Shown in pieces: positions 1 to 5,634 of a stretch of 8,980 bases of DNA. Positions within the stretch are counted from its first letter, which is position 1. Every line of letters starts with the position of its first letter. The notes beneath the pieces are model-generated. The model did not search any database. It had not been told where the DNA came from and was given only the letters and a program-made list of their open reading frames with translations. Both the position numbers and the translations under genes were made by a program. Source of the stretch: Thermoplasmata archaeon (lineage in GTDB: Archaea; Thermoplasmatota; Thermoplasmata; Sysuiplasmatales; Sysuiplasmataceae); the NCBI GenBank assembly GCA_021796175.1, contig JAJYOM010000058.1, positions 1 through 8,980 on the forward strand, written 5' to 3'.

Positions 1-674
1 ATGATACCATCTGCGATTGTCTCAGATCTGGAGGTTACAGGTCTCCCGCTTTCGACAGAGATTTTCATCGACTGTGCCCCCTCTGCCTGGACACCGAAGA
101 TGGCGGTAGACTCGACGCCTTCATACGAAAGTGCAATGCCTGAGATCAGCCCACCACCGCCAATCGGACAGATGACTGCGTCCACCTGCTGCTGATCCTG
201 AATCTCCAGACCGATCGTTCCCTGGCCGCCTATAATTTCCGGATCGTCAAAGGACGGTATCAGCGGTATGCCGTGCGCCGAAGCATATTCCTTCACATAC
301 GCAATACGCTCATCAGATGTTGTGCCGCGGAATACAACCTCCGCACCCATGTCCCGTATCATCTGCAGCTTTGACTGGTTGACGTTTTCCGGAAGCACTA
401 TTATTGCCCTTTTGCCAAGCCGGGCAGCCATGTAAGCTACTGCTATTCCGTGGTTGCCCGAGGATGCGGTAATGATCGTATCTTCCCTAATCCTCGATAT
501 CTTGTTCGCTGCTCCCCTTATCTTGAAAGACCTGACCGGCTGGTAAAGCTCAAGCTTGAGGTAGACTTCCAACCCGGTCTCTCTGGACAGGTGAAAATCC
601 CTGTAAAGGGGCGTTCTGATGCAATGAGCGTAGACTGTCCCTGACGCGTCTGTTACACTCGATTTGCCAATCAT
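1..674 (-). CDS. ilvA: Threonine ammonia-lyase (threonine dehydratase), PLP-dependent, C-terminus cut by window edge
   Basis: A reading frame open from an ATG at 674 to the window edge gives 224 residues. It is a fold-type II PLP enzyme: SFKIRGA at residues 49-55 carries the Schiff-base lysine K51, SSGNHG (71-76) is the substrate-carboxylate loop, and GGGGL (172-176) is the PLP-phosphate loop, preceded by FDDPEIIGGQGTIGLEI-type sequence at 142-158. SFKxRGA is typical of threonine dehydratase and serine racemase, whereas threonine synthase has SFKDRG and cysteine synthase SVKDR. The family deaminates threonine to 2-oxobutanoate (serine to pyruvate) in the cytosol. Family length is about 320-400 residues, so 100 or more are missing, including any ACT regulatory domain; biosynthetic, catabolic or racemase roles cannot be separated here. 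It lies 52 nt downstream of nadE and has its own TATA-like box. No frame damage is seen. Confidence 0.88.
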   Translation of the reverse strand, partial: MIGKSSVTDASGTVYAHCIRTPLYRDFHLSRETGLEVYLKLELYQPVRSFKIRGAANKISRIREDTIITASSGNHGIAVAYMAARLGKRAIIVLPENVNQSKLQMIRDMGAEVVFRGTTSDERIAYVKEYASAHGIPLIPSFDDPEIIGGQGTIGLEIQDQQQVDAVICPIGGGGLISGIALSYEGVESTAIFGVQAEGAQSMKISVESGRPVTSRSETIADGI

Positions 675-699
675 TGTGATCAGGCAAAAAGCGCTGTAG

Positions 700-712
700 T
701 GTAAAAAATATT
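700..712 (-). promoter_or_regulatory. TATA-like box of threonine ammonia-lyase gene, overlapping a T6 run
   Basis: On the minus strand the sequence reads AATATTTTTTACA, centred about 32 nt before the ATG at 674, which is right for an archaeal TATA box with a very short leader. The same stretch contains six Ts (703-708) lying 19 nt past the nadE stop, so it could also be the nadE poly-T terminator. Assigned by position and composition only. Confidence 0.45.
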
Positions 713-726
713 GCACGGGACAGGGC

Positions 727-1524
727 TCAATCCGGCCAGTCAGTACCTACAGTCCTGTGCCCCAATTTCGGAATGGAGGGCGGTCTCCTCTTGTGCCTTG
801 AGCTCTTTACCATTGCCAGTACTTTGCCGACCTTTTCGGCGGGCACGCCTGTCATCTCCGATATCGAACCAGTCTTTCCGCCTGATTCGACTGCATACAG
901 CACAGCGTCTAGCTCCTCGTATGTCAGGCCCATCTCGGACTCATCTGACTGGCCCGGCCAGAGGCCCGCAGTGGGTGTCTTTTCAAGAAACACCGGAGGA
1001 AGCTTGAGAAAAGCTGCGAGCTGCCTTACCTCTGTCTTGTAAAGATCACCAAGCGGACAGAAATCGGAAGCACCGTCGCCGTACTTTGTGAAGTAACCGG
1101 ACAGCAGTTCGCTCTTATTGCTTGTTCCAGCAACAAGCAGCCTGTTTTTGTTGGCGAAGGCGTAACAGAGCACCATCCTTGTCCTCGCCTTGATATTACC
1201 AATCACTTTCCTGTCTTCCACGTCCACTTCGGAGACGAATTTCTTCACTACTTCACCAATCACGATTCTCTTCAGCGGTACGCCAAGCAGCCTGGCGTAT
1301 TCGATGGCGTCGGTTTCATCCTTTCCGACTGATCCGCCCTCCGGCATAAGAAGAGCATGCACCCTTGAAGCACCGATGGCGTCCGCGCAAAGACGGAGTG
1401 TCAGGGCAGAATCAATGCCGCCGCTGACGCCGAGCACCAGTCCGGAAGCGCCGCTCTCATCGACTTTCTGCCTGATGAATGACAGTATAACCTGCAGCTT
1501 TTCGGGCTTCAGAGTTGGAAGCAC
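727..1524 (-). CDS. nadE: NH3-dependent NAD+ synthetase
   Basis: This 265-residue protein converts deamido-NAD+ (nicotinic acid adenine dinucleotide), ATP and ammonia to NAD+, the last step of NAD synthesis, in the cytosol. The PP-loop SGGIDS at residues 34-39 binds the ATP pyrophosphate. GNIKARTRM (109-117), GTSNKSELLSGYFTKYGDG (133-151), the run DFCPLGDLYKTEVR (154-167) and PTAGLWPGQSDESEMG (184-199) are family signatures. There is no N-terminal glutaminase domain, so it must use free ammonia; the length fits short archaeal NadE. The start is GTG at 1524: no other start lies between it and the in-frame TAG at 1549-1551, and a TATA-like box sits about 27 nt upstream, suggesting a leaderless message. 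The next gene downstream is threonine ammonia-lyase, 52 nt away; the two may be partly co-transcribed. Both catalytic motifs are intact. Confidence 0.96.
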   Translation of the reverse strand: MLPTLKPEKLQVILSFIRQKVDESGASGLVLGVSGGIDSALTLRLCADAIGASRVHALLMPEGGSVGKDETDAIEYARLLGVPLKRIVIGEVVKKFVSEVDVEDRKVIGNIKARTRMVLCYAFANKNRLLVAGTSNKSELLSGYFTKYGDGASDFCPLGDLYKTEVRQLAAFLKLPPVFLEKTPTAGLWPGQSDESEMGLTYEELDAVLYAVESGGKTGSISEMTGVPAEKVGKVLAMVKSSRHKRRPPSIPKLGHRTVGTDWPD

Positions 1525-1545
1525 GCCCGGTTTATCCGTGTACCG

Positions 1546-1556
1546 TATCTAAATCT
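1546..1556 (-). promoter_or_regulatory. TATA-like box of nadE
   Basis: The minus strand reads GATTTAGATA here, centred about 27 nt upstream of the GTG start at 1524. This is the spacing expected between an archaeal TATA box and the transcription start, so it supports both the GTG start and a leaderless transcript. The assignment rests on spacing and resemblance only. Confidence 0.4.
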
Positions 1557-1648
1557 ATCGGATCCAAATGCACCGAACAATTCCAGCAGCATTATGCATG
1601 TGGACTGGAGTCGATGTGCGCATCCTCGAACCTGTGCTTCAATCATGA

Positions 1649-1656
1649 TTAAATAT
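1649..1656 (+). promoter_or_regulatory. TATA-like box of tRNA-Ser gene
   Basis: TTAAATAT is centred about 28 nt upstream of the first base of the tRNA (1681), the standard archaeal TATA position for a stable RNA gene. Confidence 0.55.
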
Positions 1657-1680
1657 GGAGGGTAAATAACGAACCAACAG

Positions 1681-1777
1681 GCCGAGGTGGCCCAGCCCGG
1701 TAAGGCGCGAGCCTGGAATTTTACACGGCAAGCTCGTGTCGCTCTGCGACTCGGGAGTTCAAATCTCCCCCTCGGCG
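1681..1777 (+). tRNA. tRNA-Ser (anticodon GGA) with a 12-nt intron
   Basis: The cloverleaf can be drawn completely. The acceptor stem GCCGAGG (1681-1687) pairs with CCTCGGC (1770-1776), with G at 1777 as discriminator and no encoded CCA. The D-stem is GCC (1690-1692) with GGC (1704-1706), and the D-loop holds GG (1699-1700). The anticodon stem is CGAGC (1708-1712) with GCTCG (1732-1736). The long class II variable arm has GTCGC/GCGAC (1738-1742 with 1746-1750), and the T-arm is GGGAG TTCAAAT CTCCC (1753-1769). The anticodon-stem loop is 19 nt instead of 7, so a 12-nt intron must be removed; the mature loop is CTGGAAA with anticodon GGA, reading UCC and UCU. A long variable arm and G73 point to serine rather than leucine, which has A73. 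The mature length is about 85 nt. Confidence 0.93.
1719..1730 (+). other. tRNA intron (12 nt) at canonical position 37/38
   Basis: Removing TTTTACACGGCA restores a 7-nt anticodon loop and leaves A37 before and A38 after the splice. The boundary is ambiguous by one base because of flanking As. Archaeal introns are cut by the splicing endonuclease at a bulge-helix-bulge. Here C1713-G1728, T1714-G1727 and G1715-C1726 can pair, with a 3-nt bulge CAA on the 3' side, but the fourth pair (G1716 with A1725) is a mismatch. The motif is therefore imperfect (relaxed). Position and resulting loop are seen; splicing is inferred. Confidence 0.8.
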
Positions 1778-1807
1778 CCGTTGAATATTAATTACATTCA
1801 TCCAATT

Positions 1808-1821
1808 CTCAAAGCTTTGAG
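1808..1821. repeat. Perfect 14-bp palindrome downstream of tRNA-Ser
   Basis: CTCAAAGCTTTGAG is identical to its reverse complement and begins 31 nt after the tRNA discriminator base. It could be a regulator binding site or a weak hairpin near the tRNA 3' trailer. There is no following T-run, so it does not look like a terminator. Confidence 0.6.
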
Positions 1822-1910
1822 TGAGCAACAACGGGTAGAAGTGACTGGCCATATCAGCCCGTTCTGGTTCGAGTCGAAGGTTACGCGAGCCCCCTCAAAG
1901 TTTGCCTTCT

Positions 1911-1930
1911 CTGCCCCGCCCTGCCCCGCT
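1911..1930. repeat. Tandem 10-bp C-rich repeat (two copies)
   Basis: CTGCCCCGCC is followed directly by CTGCCCCGCT (9 of 10 identical). On the minus strand this is a run of G-tracts (GGGG, GGG, GGGG) with further G-tracts on both sides, so a four-stranded G structure is conceivable but not shown. Confidence 0.5.
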
Positions 1931-2213
1931 TAACGCTGACCTCCCCTGCAATCCCGGATTCTCCAATCTCTTTGCAGCGAGGCGCACCCATGATTCTGAC
2001 GGATCTGCGCACGATATCAGTGCCCCGGGAAAGCCTTTCGGCGATCATTGAAGAGAGTATGCCGGGCCGCAGCCGATCTCAGGTATGCCGGATGGCAGGA
2101 GTATAGTAATCTCAGCAACTATGATGGAGTAGAGGCGCTTATGACTCGAGTTTCCAGATGCATGGAAAGAATAGAGCACCGGAGTTCAGATAGCCGAGGC
2201 CGCCAGGGCGGGC

Positions 2214-2711
2214 TCATCTTGCTTTCATCTCGGACAGCGCCGCAAATCTGTCGGCCGTGAGACGGTAGTAAGTCCATTCGCCGAGTTCGGTGGCGCCCAG
2301 CTTCCTGTAGAACGCCAGCGCAATCCTGTTCCACCTTAACACCGACCATTCCATCCTTCCGCACCCTCTCTCTGCCGCCGTCGAAACCAGCCGGGAGAAC
2401 AAATTCATGCCAACTCCCCTCCGCCTGCAGGACGGGAGGACAAAGATATCCTCCAGATAGAGCGTCTGTTTTGCAAGGAAAGTGGAATACGTCATGAAAT
2501 ATACTGCATACGCCACCGCCTCCGTGCCAGAGAATGCCATAAGCAGTTCGAATTTTCTTTTCCTGCCGAATGCGTCACTCTTCAACCTTGATACCTCCTG
2601 CCTTCCCGGCGGTGACAGTTTCTCATACCGCGCCAGTTCCTTCACGAGCGCGATGAACTTGTCCGCATCGACTGCTCTTGCCCTTCTGACAACAATCTTG
2701 TCTTCGTACAA
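2214..2711 (-). CDS. GNAT-family N-acetyltransferase, spermidine/thialysine (SSAT)-like
   Basis: This 165-residue protein is a single GNAT domain. Residues 19-32 (FIALVKELARYEKL) resemble the substrate-side helix of spermidine/spermine and thialysine acetyltransferases. LEDIFVLP (86-93) is the beta-4 strand, RRRGVG (96-101) is the acetyl-CoA pyrophosphate loop (R/QxxGxG), and WSVLRWNRIALAFYRKLGA (122-140) holds the WN and the tyrosine Y135 that acts as general acid in this family. The enzyme transfers acetyl from acetyl-CoA to an amino group; a polyamine or lysine analogue is inferred from the family and the substrate is not proven. The start is TTG at 2711; the next in-frame stop upstream is at 2736-2738 and no ATG lies between. 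It ends in TGA at 2214-2216. It is 84 nt downstream of the ferredoxin gene and may share its transcript. Confidence 0.9.
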   Translation of the reverse strand: MYEDKIVVRRARAVDADKFIALVKELARYEKLSPPGRQEVSRLKSDAFGRKRKFELLMAFSGTEAVAYAVYFMTYSTFLAKQTLYLEDIFVLPSCRRRGVGMNLFSRLVSTAAERGCGRMEWSVLRWNRIALAFYRKLGATELGEWTYYRLTADRFAALSEMKAR

Positions 2712-2795
2712 TTCAGCACCAACCCAATACAGTTTTCAGGCGGGGAATCCCGGCGCATTCATTCTGATCCAGATGGATGGCTGGATACCGGTGTA

Positions 2796-3110
2796 TCAAC
2801 CGTAATGGTACTCTATCCCCTTCCCGCCTTCCGGATAGCTCCAGGTGATTGCGCCCTTCCCGATGTGCTTGCAGACGATAACACACGCACCGAGTTCCAT
2901 GCAGCCCTCTGGATTGTATACCATCTCCCCGTTTCCGTCAAGTTTGTAGACTTTTGCAGGGCAGACGTAAAGGCATGGCTTCGTGTCGCAGTTTCTGCAC
3001 AGTTGAGTGTCAACCTTGATGAAGTCGTTCCTGCCAAAATCATAGGAATTGAGGCCTGTCCTGTCCTCAACTGATAGTGTCCTCTTTTCCTGGACGGTTT
3101 CCCCTGGCAT
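2796..3110 (-). CDS. fixX: FixX-like ferredoxin (ETF-associated), with one cluster ligand missing
   Basis: This 104-residue protein has the FixX arrangement: a first cysteine motif C38-x2-C41-x4-C46-x3-C50-P, a second C70-x5-C76-x3-C80, then WSYPEGGKGIEYHYG (90-104), the W-YP-G-G-YxxG tail typical of FixX. FixX proteins pass electrons between electron-transfer flavoproteins (FixAB/ETF), the ETF:quinone oxidoreductase FixC and the quinone pool. In the second motif the usual CxxCGAC is CMELGAC, so L73 (codon CTC) replaces a cysteine, and K81 replaces the usual proline. One cluster therefore has three protein ligands and may be [3Fe-4S] or use another ligand. No fixA, fixB or fixC gene is in the window. 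The ATG at 3110 has a TATA-like box 29 nt upstream, which favours this start and a leaderless message. Confidence 0.88.
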   Translation of the reverse strand: MPGETVQEKRTLSVEDRTGLNSYDFGRNDFIKVDTQLCRNCDTKPCLYVCPAKVYKLDGNGEMVYNPEGCMELGACVIVCKHIGKGAITWSYPEGGKGIEYHYG

Positions 3111-3134
3111 GCTTTTTCATATCCGGACAGCAGG

Positions 3135-3143
3135 CATAAATCT
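3135..3143 (-). promoter_or_regulatory. TATA-like box of the ferredoxin gene
   Basis: The minus strand reads AGATTTATG here, centred about 29 nt before the ATG at 3110, as expected for a leaderless archaeal transcript. It lies just after the poly-T terminator of nep1, so the ferredoxin gene probably starts a new transcript. Confidence 0.5.
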
Positions 3144-3183
3144 TTCCAGCGTCCTCTGGACTGTCGGCCATGAGTCTGGACGC

Positions 3184-3191
3184 AAAAAAAA
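3184..3191 (-). terminator. Poly-T terminator of the purP-nep1 unit
   Basis: Eight consecutive Ts on the minus strand begin 14 nt past the nep1 stop codon (3206-3208). Archaeal RNA polymerase terminates at such T-runs without needing a hairpin. Confidence 0.65.
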
Positions 3192-3205
3192 CTATTCTGC
3201 TGCCT

Positions 3206-3841
3206 TCAGATTCTCGCCAGTACCATGGAAACTGCGGTCCATGCCATGAGCCTTGAGCTGTACAGAGAGAGTTCTACGCAATCTAGACCGTTCATGTCGG
3301 AGATGAATTCCCCTTGGGGGAAACCGCCTACTATGATGTTTGACCCCTGGAAGACCGAATAATCCTTTAGTTGTTTGCCGTTCTCTGTAAGAAGAATATT
3401 CCCACCGCCAATCCTCTTCAGCAGTTCAGGCAGGCGCTCCCTTGTAACGTGTATCAGTTCTTTCTGTTCGGAAGAAATGCTGCCCGAGTTCAGGGCCATT
3501 TCCATCAGTCCGACGAACCTGTTGTAGTTCTTGGGCAGCCTTACTTCGGGACTGAACTCCATCACGTAGTTTCCGCGTGTATGCAGATATATACCGAGTC
3601 TTCCGTCCCGGTTTGGTACCGAGTCGAGGGCCAGAAGCAGACAGAGATGGGCAATGTCCGGTCTCCCACGCCTTCCGCCATCCGGCAGTGAGCGCATTGC
3701 CGCATAATGCAGGCTCGATTCAAGCACGCATTCCACAGGATTCCTGTTTCTTTTCCTTGATGATGCCCTGACTGTGGGGTGCAATGCTATGGCTTCAGGT
3801 ATGAGTTCGACTTCCGCATCCGCGATGATCAGGTTTGTCAA
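3206..3841 (-). CDS. nep1: 16S rRNA pseudouridine N1-methyltransferase Nep1 (EMG1)
   Basis: This 211-residue SPOUT-class (trefoil knot) enzyme uses S-adenosylmethionine to methylate N1 of a pseudouridine in helix 35 of small-subunit rRNA, and assists ribosome assembly. The family features are all visible: NLIIADAEVELIP at 3-15, HP at 21-22, ESSLHYAAM (41-49), RGRPDIAH (58-65) with the conserved RxD, LHTRGNYVMEF and RLPKNYNRFVGLMEM in the middle, and VGGFPQGEF (171-179) near the SAM-binding knot. Length fits the family (about 200-250). The start is TTG at 3841; an in-frame stop lies upstream at 3860-3862 and no ATG is in between. AGGA about 8 nt before the TTG is a modest ribosome-binding site. 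It begins 10 nt after the purP stop, so the two are co-transcribed. Confidence 0.95.
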   Translation of the reverse strand: MTNLIIADAEVELIPEAIALHPTVRASSRKRNRNPVECVLESSLHYAAMRSLPDGGRRGRPDIAHLCLLLALDSVPNRDGRLGIYLHTRGNYVMEFSPEVRLPKNYNRFVGLMEMALNSGSISSEQKELIHVTRERLPELLKRIGGGNILLTENGKQLKDYSVFQGSNIIVGGFPQGEFISDMNGLDCVELSLYSSRLMAWTAVSMVLARI

Positions 3842-3851
3842 TGACTGTTTC

Positions 3852-4922
3852 CTACGAAACTACCTCACCCAGCCTTCCTAATGAGAAACCGAGTTTAACT
3901 TCCTGTGCTATGCGCCTGCCGGTGGACAGGCCTGTTTCTATCATGTCAGAGTAGGGAGAGCCGTTGACAAACGGATTGGTGCCGGCAACTATCCTTGTGG
4001 ATATCTCAAATACTTTTATGTCGAGCTTGTCAGTCACTATGGTTTCAAGTGCAAAAGGCCCAACGAGCCCGCCAAAAAGCTCCTTGGACTTTTCGACAAC
4101 TGCCGCGCCCATTTCGAACACTTTGGGGAGCAGGCTTTCCCGAATGACTATCGGGACATTACCTGTGACAACAAATGTCGGGAAGAAACCCAGCCTCTTG
4201 AGCTCCTCCGTCGAGCCAAGCTTGTACAATTCATCTATATTCGACTCGTCACGCCTGTCGATTGAGAGCATCTCCAGTATACCGCCGGAGTTGAGCGAAT
4301 AACCGGCCGACCGTAAAGGAGAATAAAAGTAATGGAAGTAATATCTGGTTCCGAGTACGTATTCCTGTATTGTGTGCTGCTGTGTGTAGTCTATCGCCAT
4401 TTTGAATTCCATGTAGTCTTTTGCGATGAAGGCACCCCTTCCTCCTTTGGCACCGGAATACTTTACAAGGACTGGTCTGTCTATGTCCTTGGCGTCCTTT
4501 ATCTCCTGTGGCATGTGAATGCCTGCGGCGGTGAGCCATCTGCGCTGAGTCGACCTGTCGGACTCCCATTTCAGCACCTCTCTGTTACCAAAGCTCGGGA
4601 CATCAAACTTCTCGAACCTGTCGGCACCCATGTACTCAACGAACGAGCCATGGGGTACGATTATCGCGTTCCTGCTCACAAGCTCATCCGCCAGATCCTG
4701 TATCTCGGAGTACTCCTTCACCTTGATGAATTCATCAGGCTTGGCCATCGGAAAAGCGTCGTAAAACTTCGTGTCCCTGTCGACTGCAATACCCAGTGAA
4801 TTCAGCCCTTCTCTTCTCGCGCCGTGGAATATCTGAAGCGATGAGTGTGAGCATAGAGTAGCTATCGTGACCTTCGACGGGTCGTACTCGTCGATGATTT
4901 TCTTAATCCTGTTGGAGACCAT
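3852..4922 (-). CDS. purP: FAICAR synthetase PurP (formate-AICAR ligase)
   Basis: This 356-residue ATP-grasp enzyme makes FAICAR from AICAR, formate and ATP, the folate-independent archaeal route for the ninth step of purine synthesis. The N-terminal part has IATLCSHSSLQIFHGA (20-35), where SHS and the following helix bind the AICAR phosphate region; VPHGSFVEY (89-97); FGN (111-113) and KWES (118-121). The ATP-grasp glycine-rich loop is VKYSGAKGGRGAFIA (153-167). HYFYSPL (197-203), GNVPIVIRESLLP (254-266) and FEISTRIVAGTNPFVNG (305-321) complete the active site. Length and motif order match known PurP, for example of Methanocaldococcus. The ATG at 4922 is supported by a TATA-like box about 28 nt upstream. 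It is the first gene of a two-gene unit with nep1. No purine genes adjoin it here. Confidence 0.96.
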   Translation of the reverse strand: MVSNRIKKIIDEYDPSKVTIATLCSHSSLQIFHGARREGLNSLGIAVDRDTKFYDAFPMAKPDEFIKVKEYSEIQDLADELVSRNAIIVPHGSFVEYMGADRFEKFDVPSFGNREVLKWESDRSTQRRWLTAAGIHMPQEIKDAKDIDRPVLVKYSGAKGGRGAFIAKDYMEFKMAIDYTQQHTIQEYVLGTRYYFHYFYSPLRSAGYSLNSGGILEMLSIDRRDESNIDELYKLGSTEELKRLGFFPTFVVTGNVPIVIRESLLPKVFEMGAAVVEKSKELFGGLVGPFALETIVTDKLDIKVFEISTRIVAGTNPFVNGSPYSDMIETGLSTGRRIAQEVKLGFSLGRLGEVVS

Positions 4923-4944
4923 AGTGCATTATTCCAGACATGTT

Positions 4945-4956
4945 CTTAAAAATTTG
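4945..4956 (-). promoter_or_regulatory. TATA-like box of purP
   Basis: CAAATTTTTAAG on the minus strand is centred about 28 nt before the purP ATG at 4922, placing the transcript start at or next to the start codon. It is one of the clearest such boxes in the window. Confidence 0.6.
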
Positions 4957-5311
4957 CATAATACGGCATTGTCAAATCTCACATGAGGCGCCGATGTGCC
5001 GAAAGGCATCTCTCAGCAACCTCTCCCTTGCGCGCTTATAAACAGCATGTCAATATATGCGCAGTAACTGGCACAGGGTTCGGATATGAGCGGATCGTCG
5101 AGCTGCTGCAGCTAATCGGCAGCTTCCGGACAATGGTGAACGCTGACGTCCACATCTGCCTCACGGAATGCTCCACTGGTAGGCTCGGCCTGAGCAACAG
5201 GATATAATGTGGGTTCATTGACAGCCCAGCCGCAGCCCCGCATCCTTGCACCCCTACTCGGTAGTGGAGATTACATGGAGCGTCGTGATGGAAAGGCTGA
5301 CAAACATCCGA

Positions 5312-5459
5312 ATGCCGAATAAGAAATGCCCCGTGCGTGGAAGTGTGAAAGGAAAACTTGGGGAGGGACATGACGATACGCCTGTGGGCCATGCATGACC
5401 GCAACTATGATGCAGCAACGAACATTTGGTCACGGTTCGACCCCGGGTGTCTGCCTTGA
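5312..5459 (+). pseudogene. tnpB: Decayed C-terminal remnant of an IS200/IS605-type TnpB (OrfB)
   Basis: Two adjacent frames together resemble the end of TnpB, the RNA-guided nuclease carried by IS200/IS605 elements. Frame A (from 5318) encodes NKKCPVRGSVKGKL, like the first half of the TnpB zinc ribbon (CPxCG...KxL) but with an arginine in place of the second cysteine. Frame B (5391-5459) encodes MHDRNYDAATNIWSRF then a stop, matching the family's HDRDxNAAxNI, which carries the third catalytic aspartate of the RuvC site. A frameshift between them and loss of the second CxxCG knuckle show it is broken. The N-terminal domains and RuvC motifs I and II are not found upstream, so most of the gene is gone. 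No tnpA, clear element ends or target site was recognised. The match is by eye. Confidence 0.55.
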
Positions 5460-5523
5460 CCTGGACAGGACAGTGATGCCGATGTAGCAAAGATGCAGAT
5501 TTGACAGAATCGAAATTCGCTTA

Positions 5524-5533
5524 TGCGGCCGCA
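5524..5533. repeat. 10-bp palindrome TGCGGCCGCA
   Basis: A perfect 10-bp palindrome lies about 100 nt upstream of the promoter of the 204-aa gene and 65 nt past the tnpB remnant stop. Function unknown; it could be chance. Confidence 0.4.
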
Positions 5534-5593
5534 GGCAGCAACGGAACAGCTTTAGAGTTGAGCCTGATTCACCGGTCCGCAACTTCAGGCAAA

Positions 5594-5603
5594 GGCAGCT
5601 GCC
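5594..5603. repeat. 10-bp palindrome GGCAGCTGCC upstream of a TATA box
   Basis: A perfect palindrome ends 22 nt before the TATA-like box at 5626-5634. An alternative 6-bp stem CAGGCA/TGCCTG (5586-5591 with 5600-5605) overlaps it. The position suits an activator or repressor site for the 204-aa gene, but no regulator is known. Confidence 0.4.
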
Positions 5604-5625
5604 TGCTGTGTTTCGCTATCGAATC

Positions 5626-5634
5626 TTAAATATA
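5626..5634 (+). promoter_or_regulatory. TATA-like box of the 204-aa gene
   Basis: TTAAATATA is centred about 34 nt before the ATG at 5664, predicting transcription from about 5657 and a leader of only a few bases. It is a close match to the archaeal consensus and supports this ORF being a real gene with this start. Confidence 0.6.

Larger units (their letters stand above)
1778..2213. other. Intergenic stretch without a convincing gene
   Basis: Between the tRNA and the end of the acetyltransferase gene I find only short open frames without recognisable motifs, interrupted by stops in all frames. It holds a 14-bp palindrome (1808-1821), a second copy of its half-site CTCAAAG (1894-1900), a tandem 10-bp C-rich repeat (1911-1930), and two copies of GTATGCCGG (2057-2065 and 2083-2091). 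No duplicated tRNA 3' end and no integrase gene was seen, so nothing marks it as an integrated element. Confidence 0.6.

Noticed and set aside
1867..1876. GGTTCGAGTC, resembling a tRNA T-loop
   Set aside because: No flanking stem pairs and no acceptor or anticodon arm could be drawn on either strand.
1736..1933. Open frame beginning inside the tRNA and running into the intergenic region
   Set aside because: It starts in the tRNA anticodon stem, has no promoter or ribosome-binding site and no recognisable sequence.
2183..2194. GGAGTTCAGATA as a possible second attachment site matching the tRNA T-arm (GGAGTTCAAATC)
   Set aside because: Only GGAGTTCA plus AT agree, the match does not extend to the tRNA 3' end, and no integrase lies between.
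4332..4799. A 155-codon open frame on the plus strand opposite purP
   Set aside because: It lies wholly inside purP, whose motifs are intact on the other strand, and shows no motif of its own.
4992..5011. Hairpin with GAAA loop as part of a non-coding RNA (H/ACA or C/D box)
   Set aside because: No convincing C, D, C' and D' boxes or ACA trinucleotide in the right place were found, and one stem pair is mismatched.
5434..5447. GGTTCGACCCCGGG, resembling a tRNA T-arm
   Set aside because: The flanks do not pair as a T-stem and the stretch falls in the tnpB-like frame (SRFDPG).
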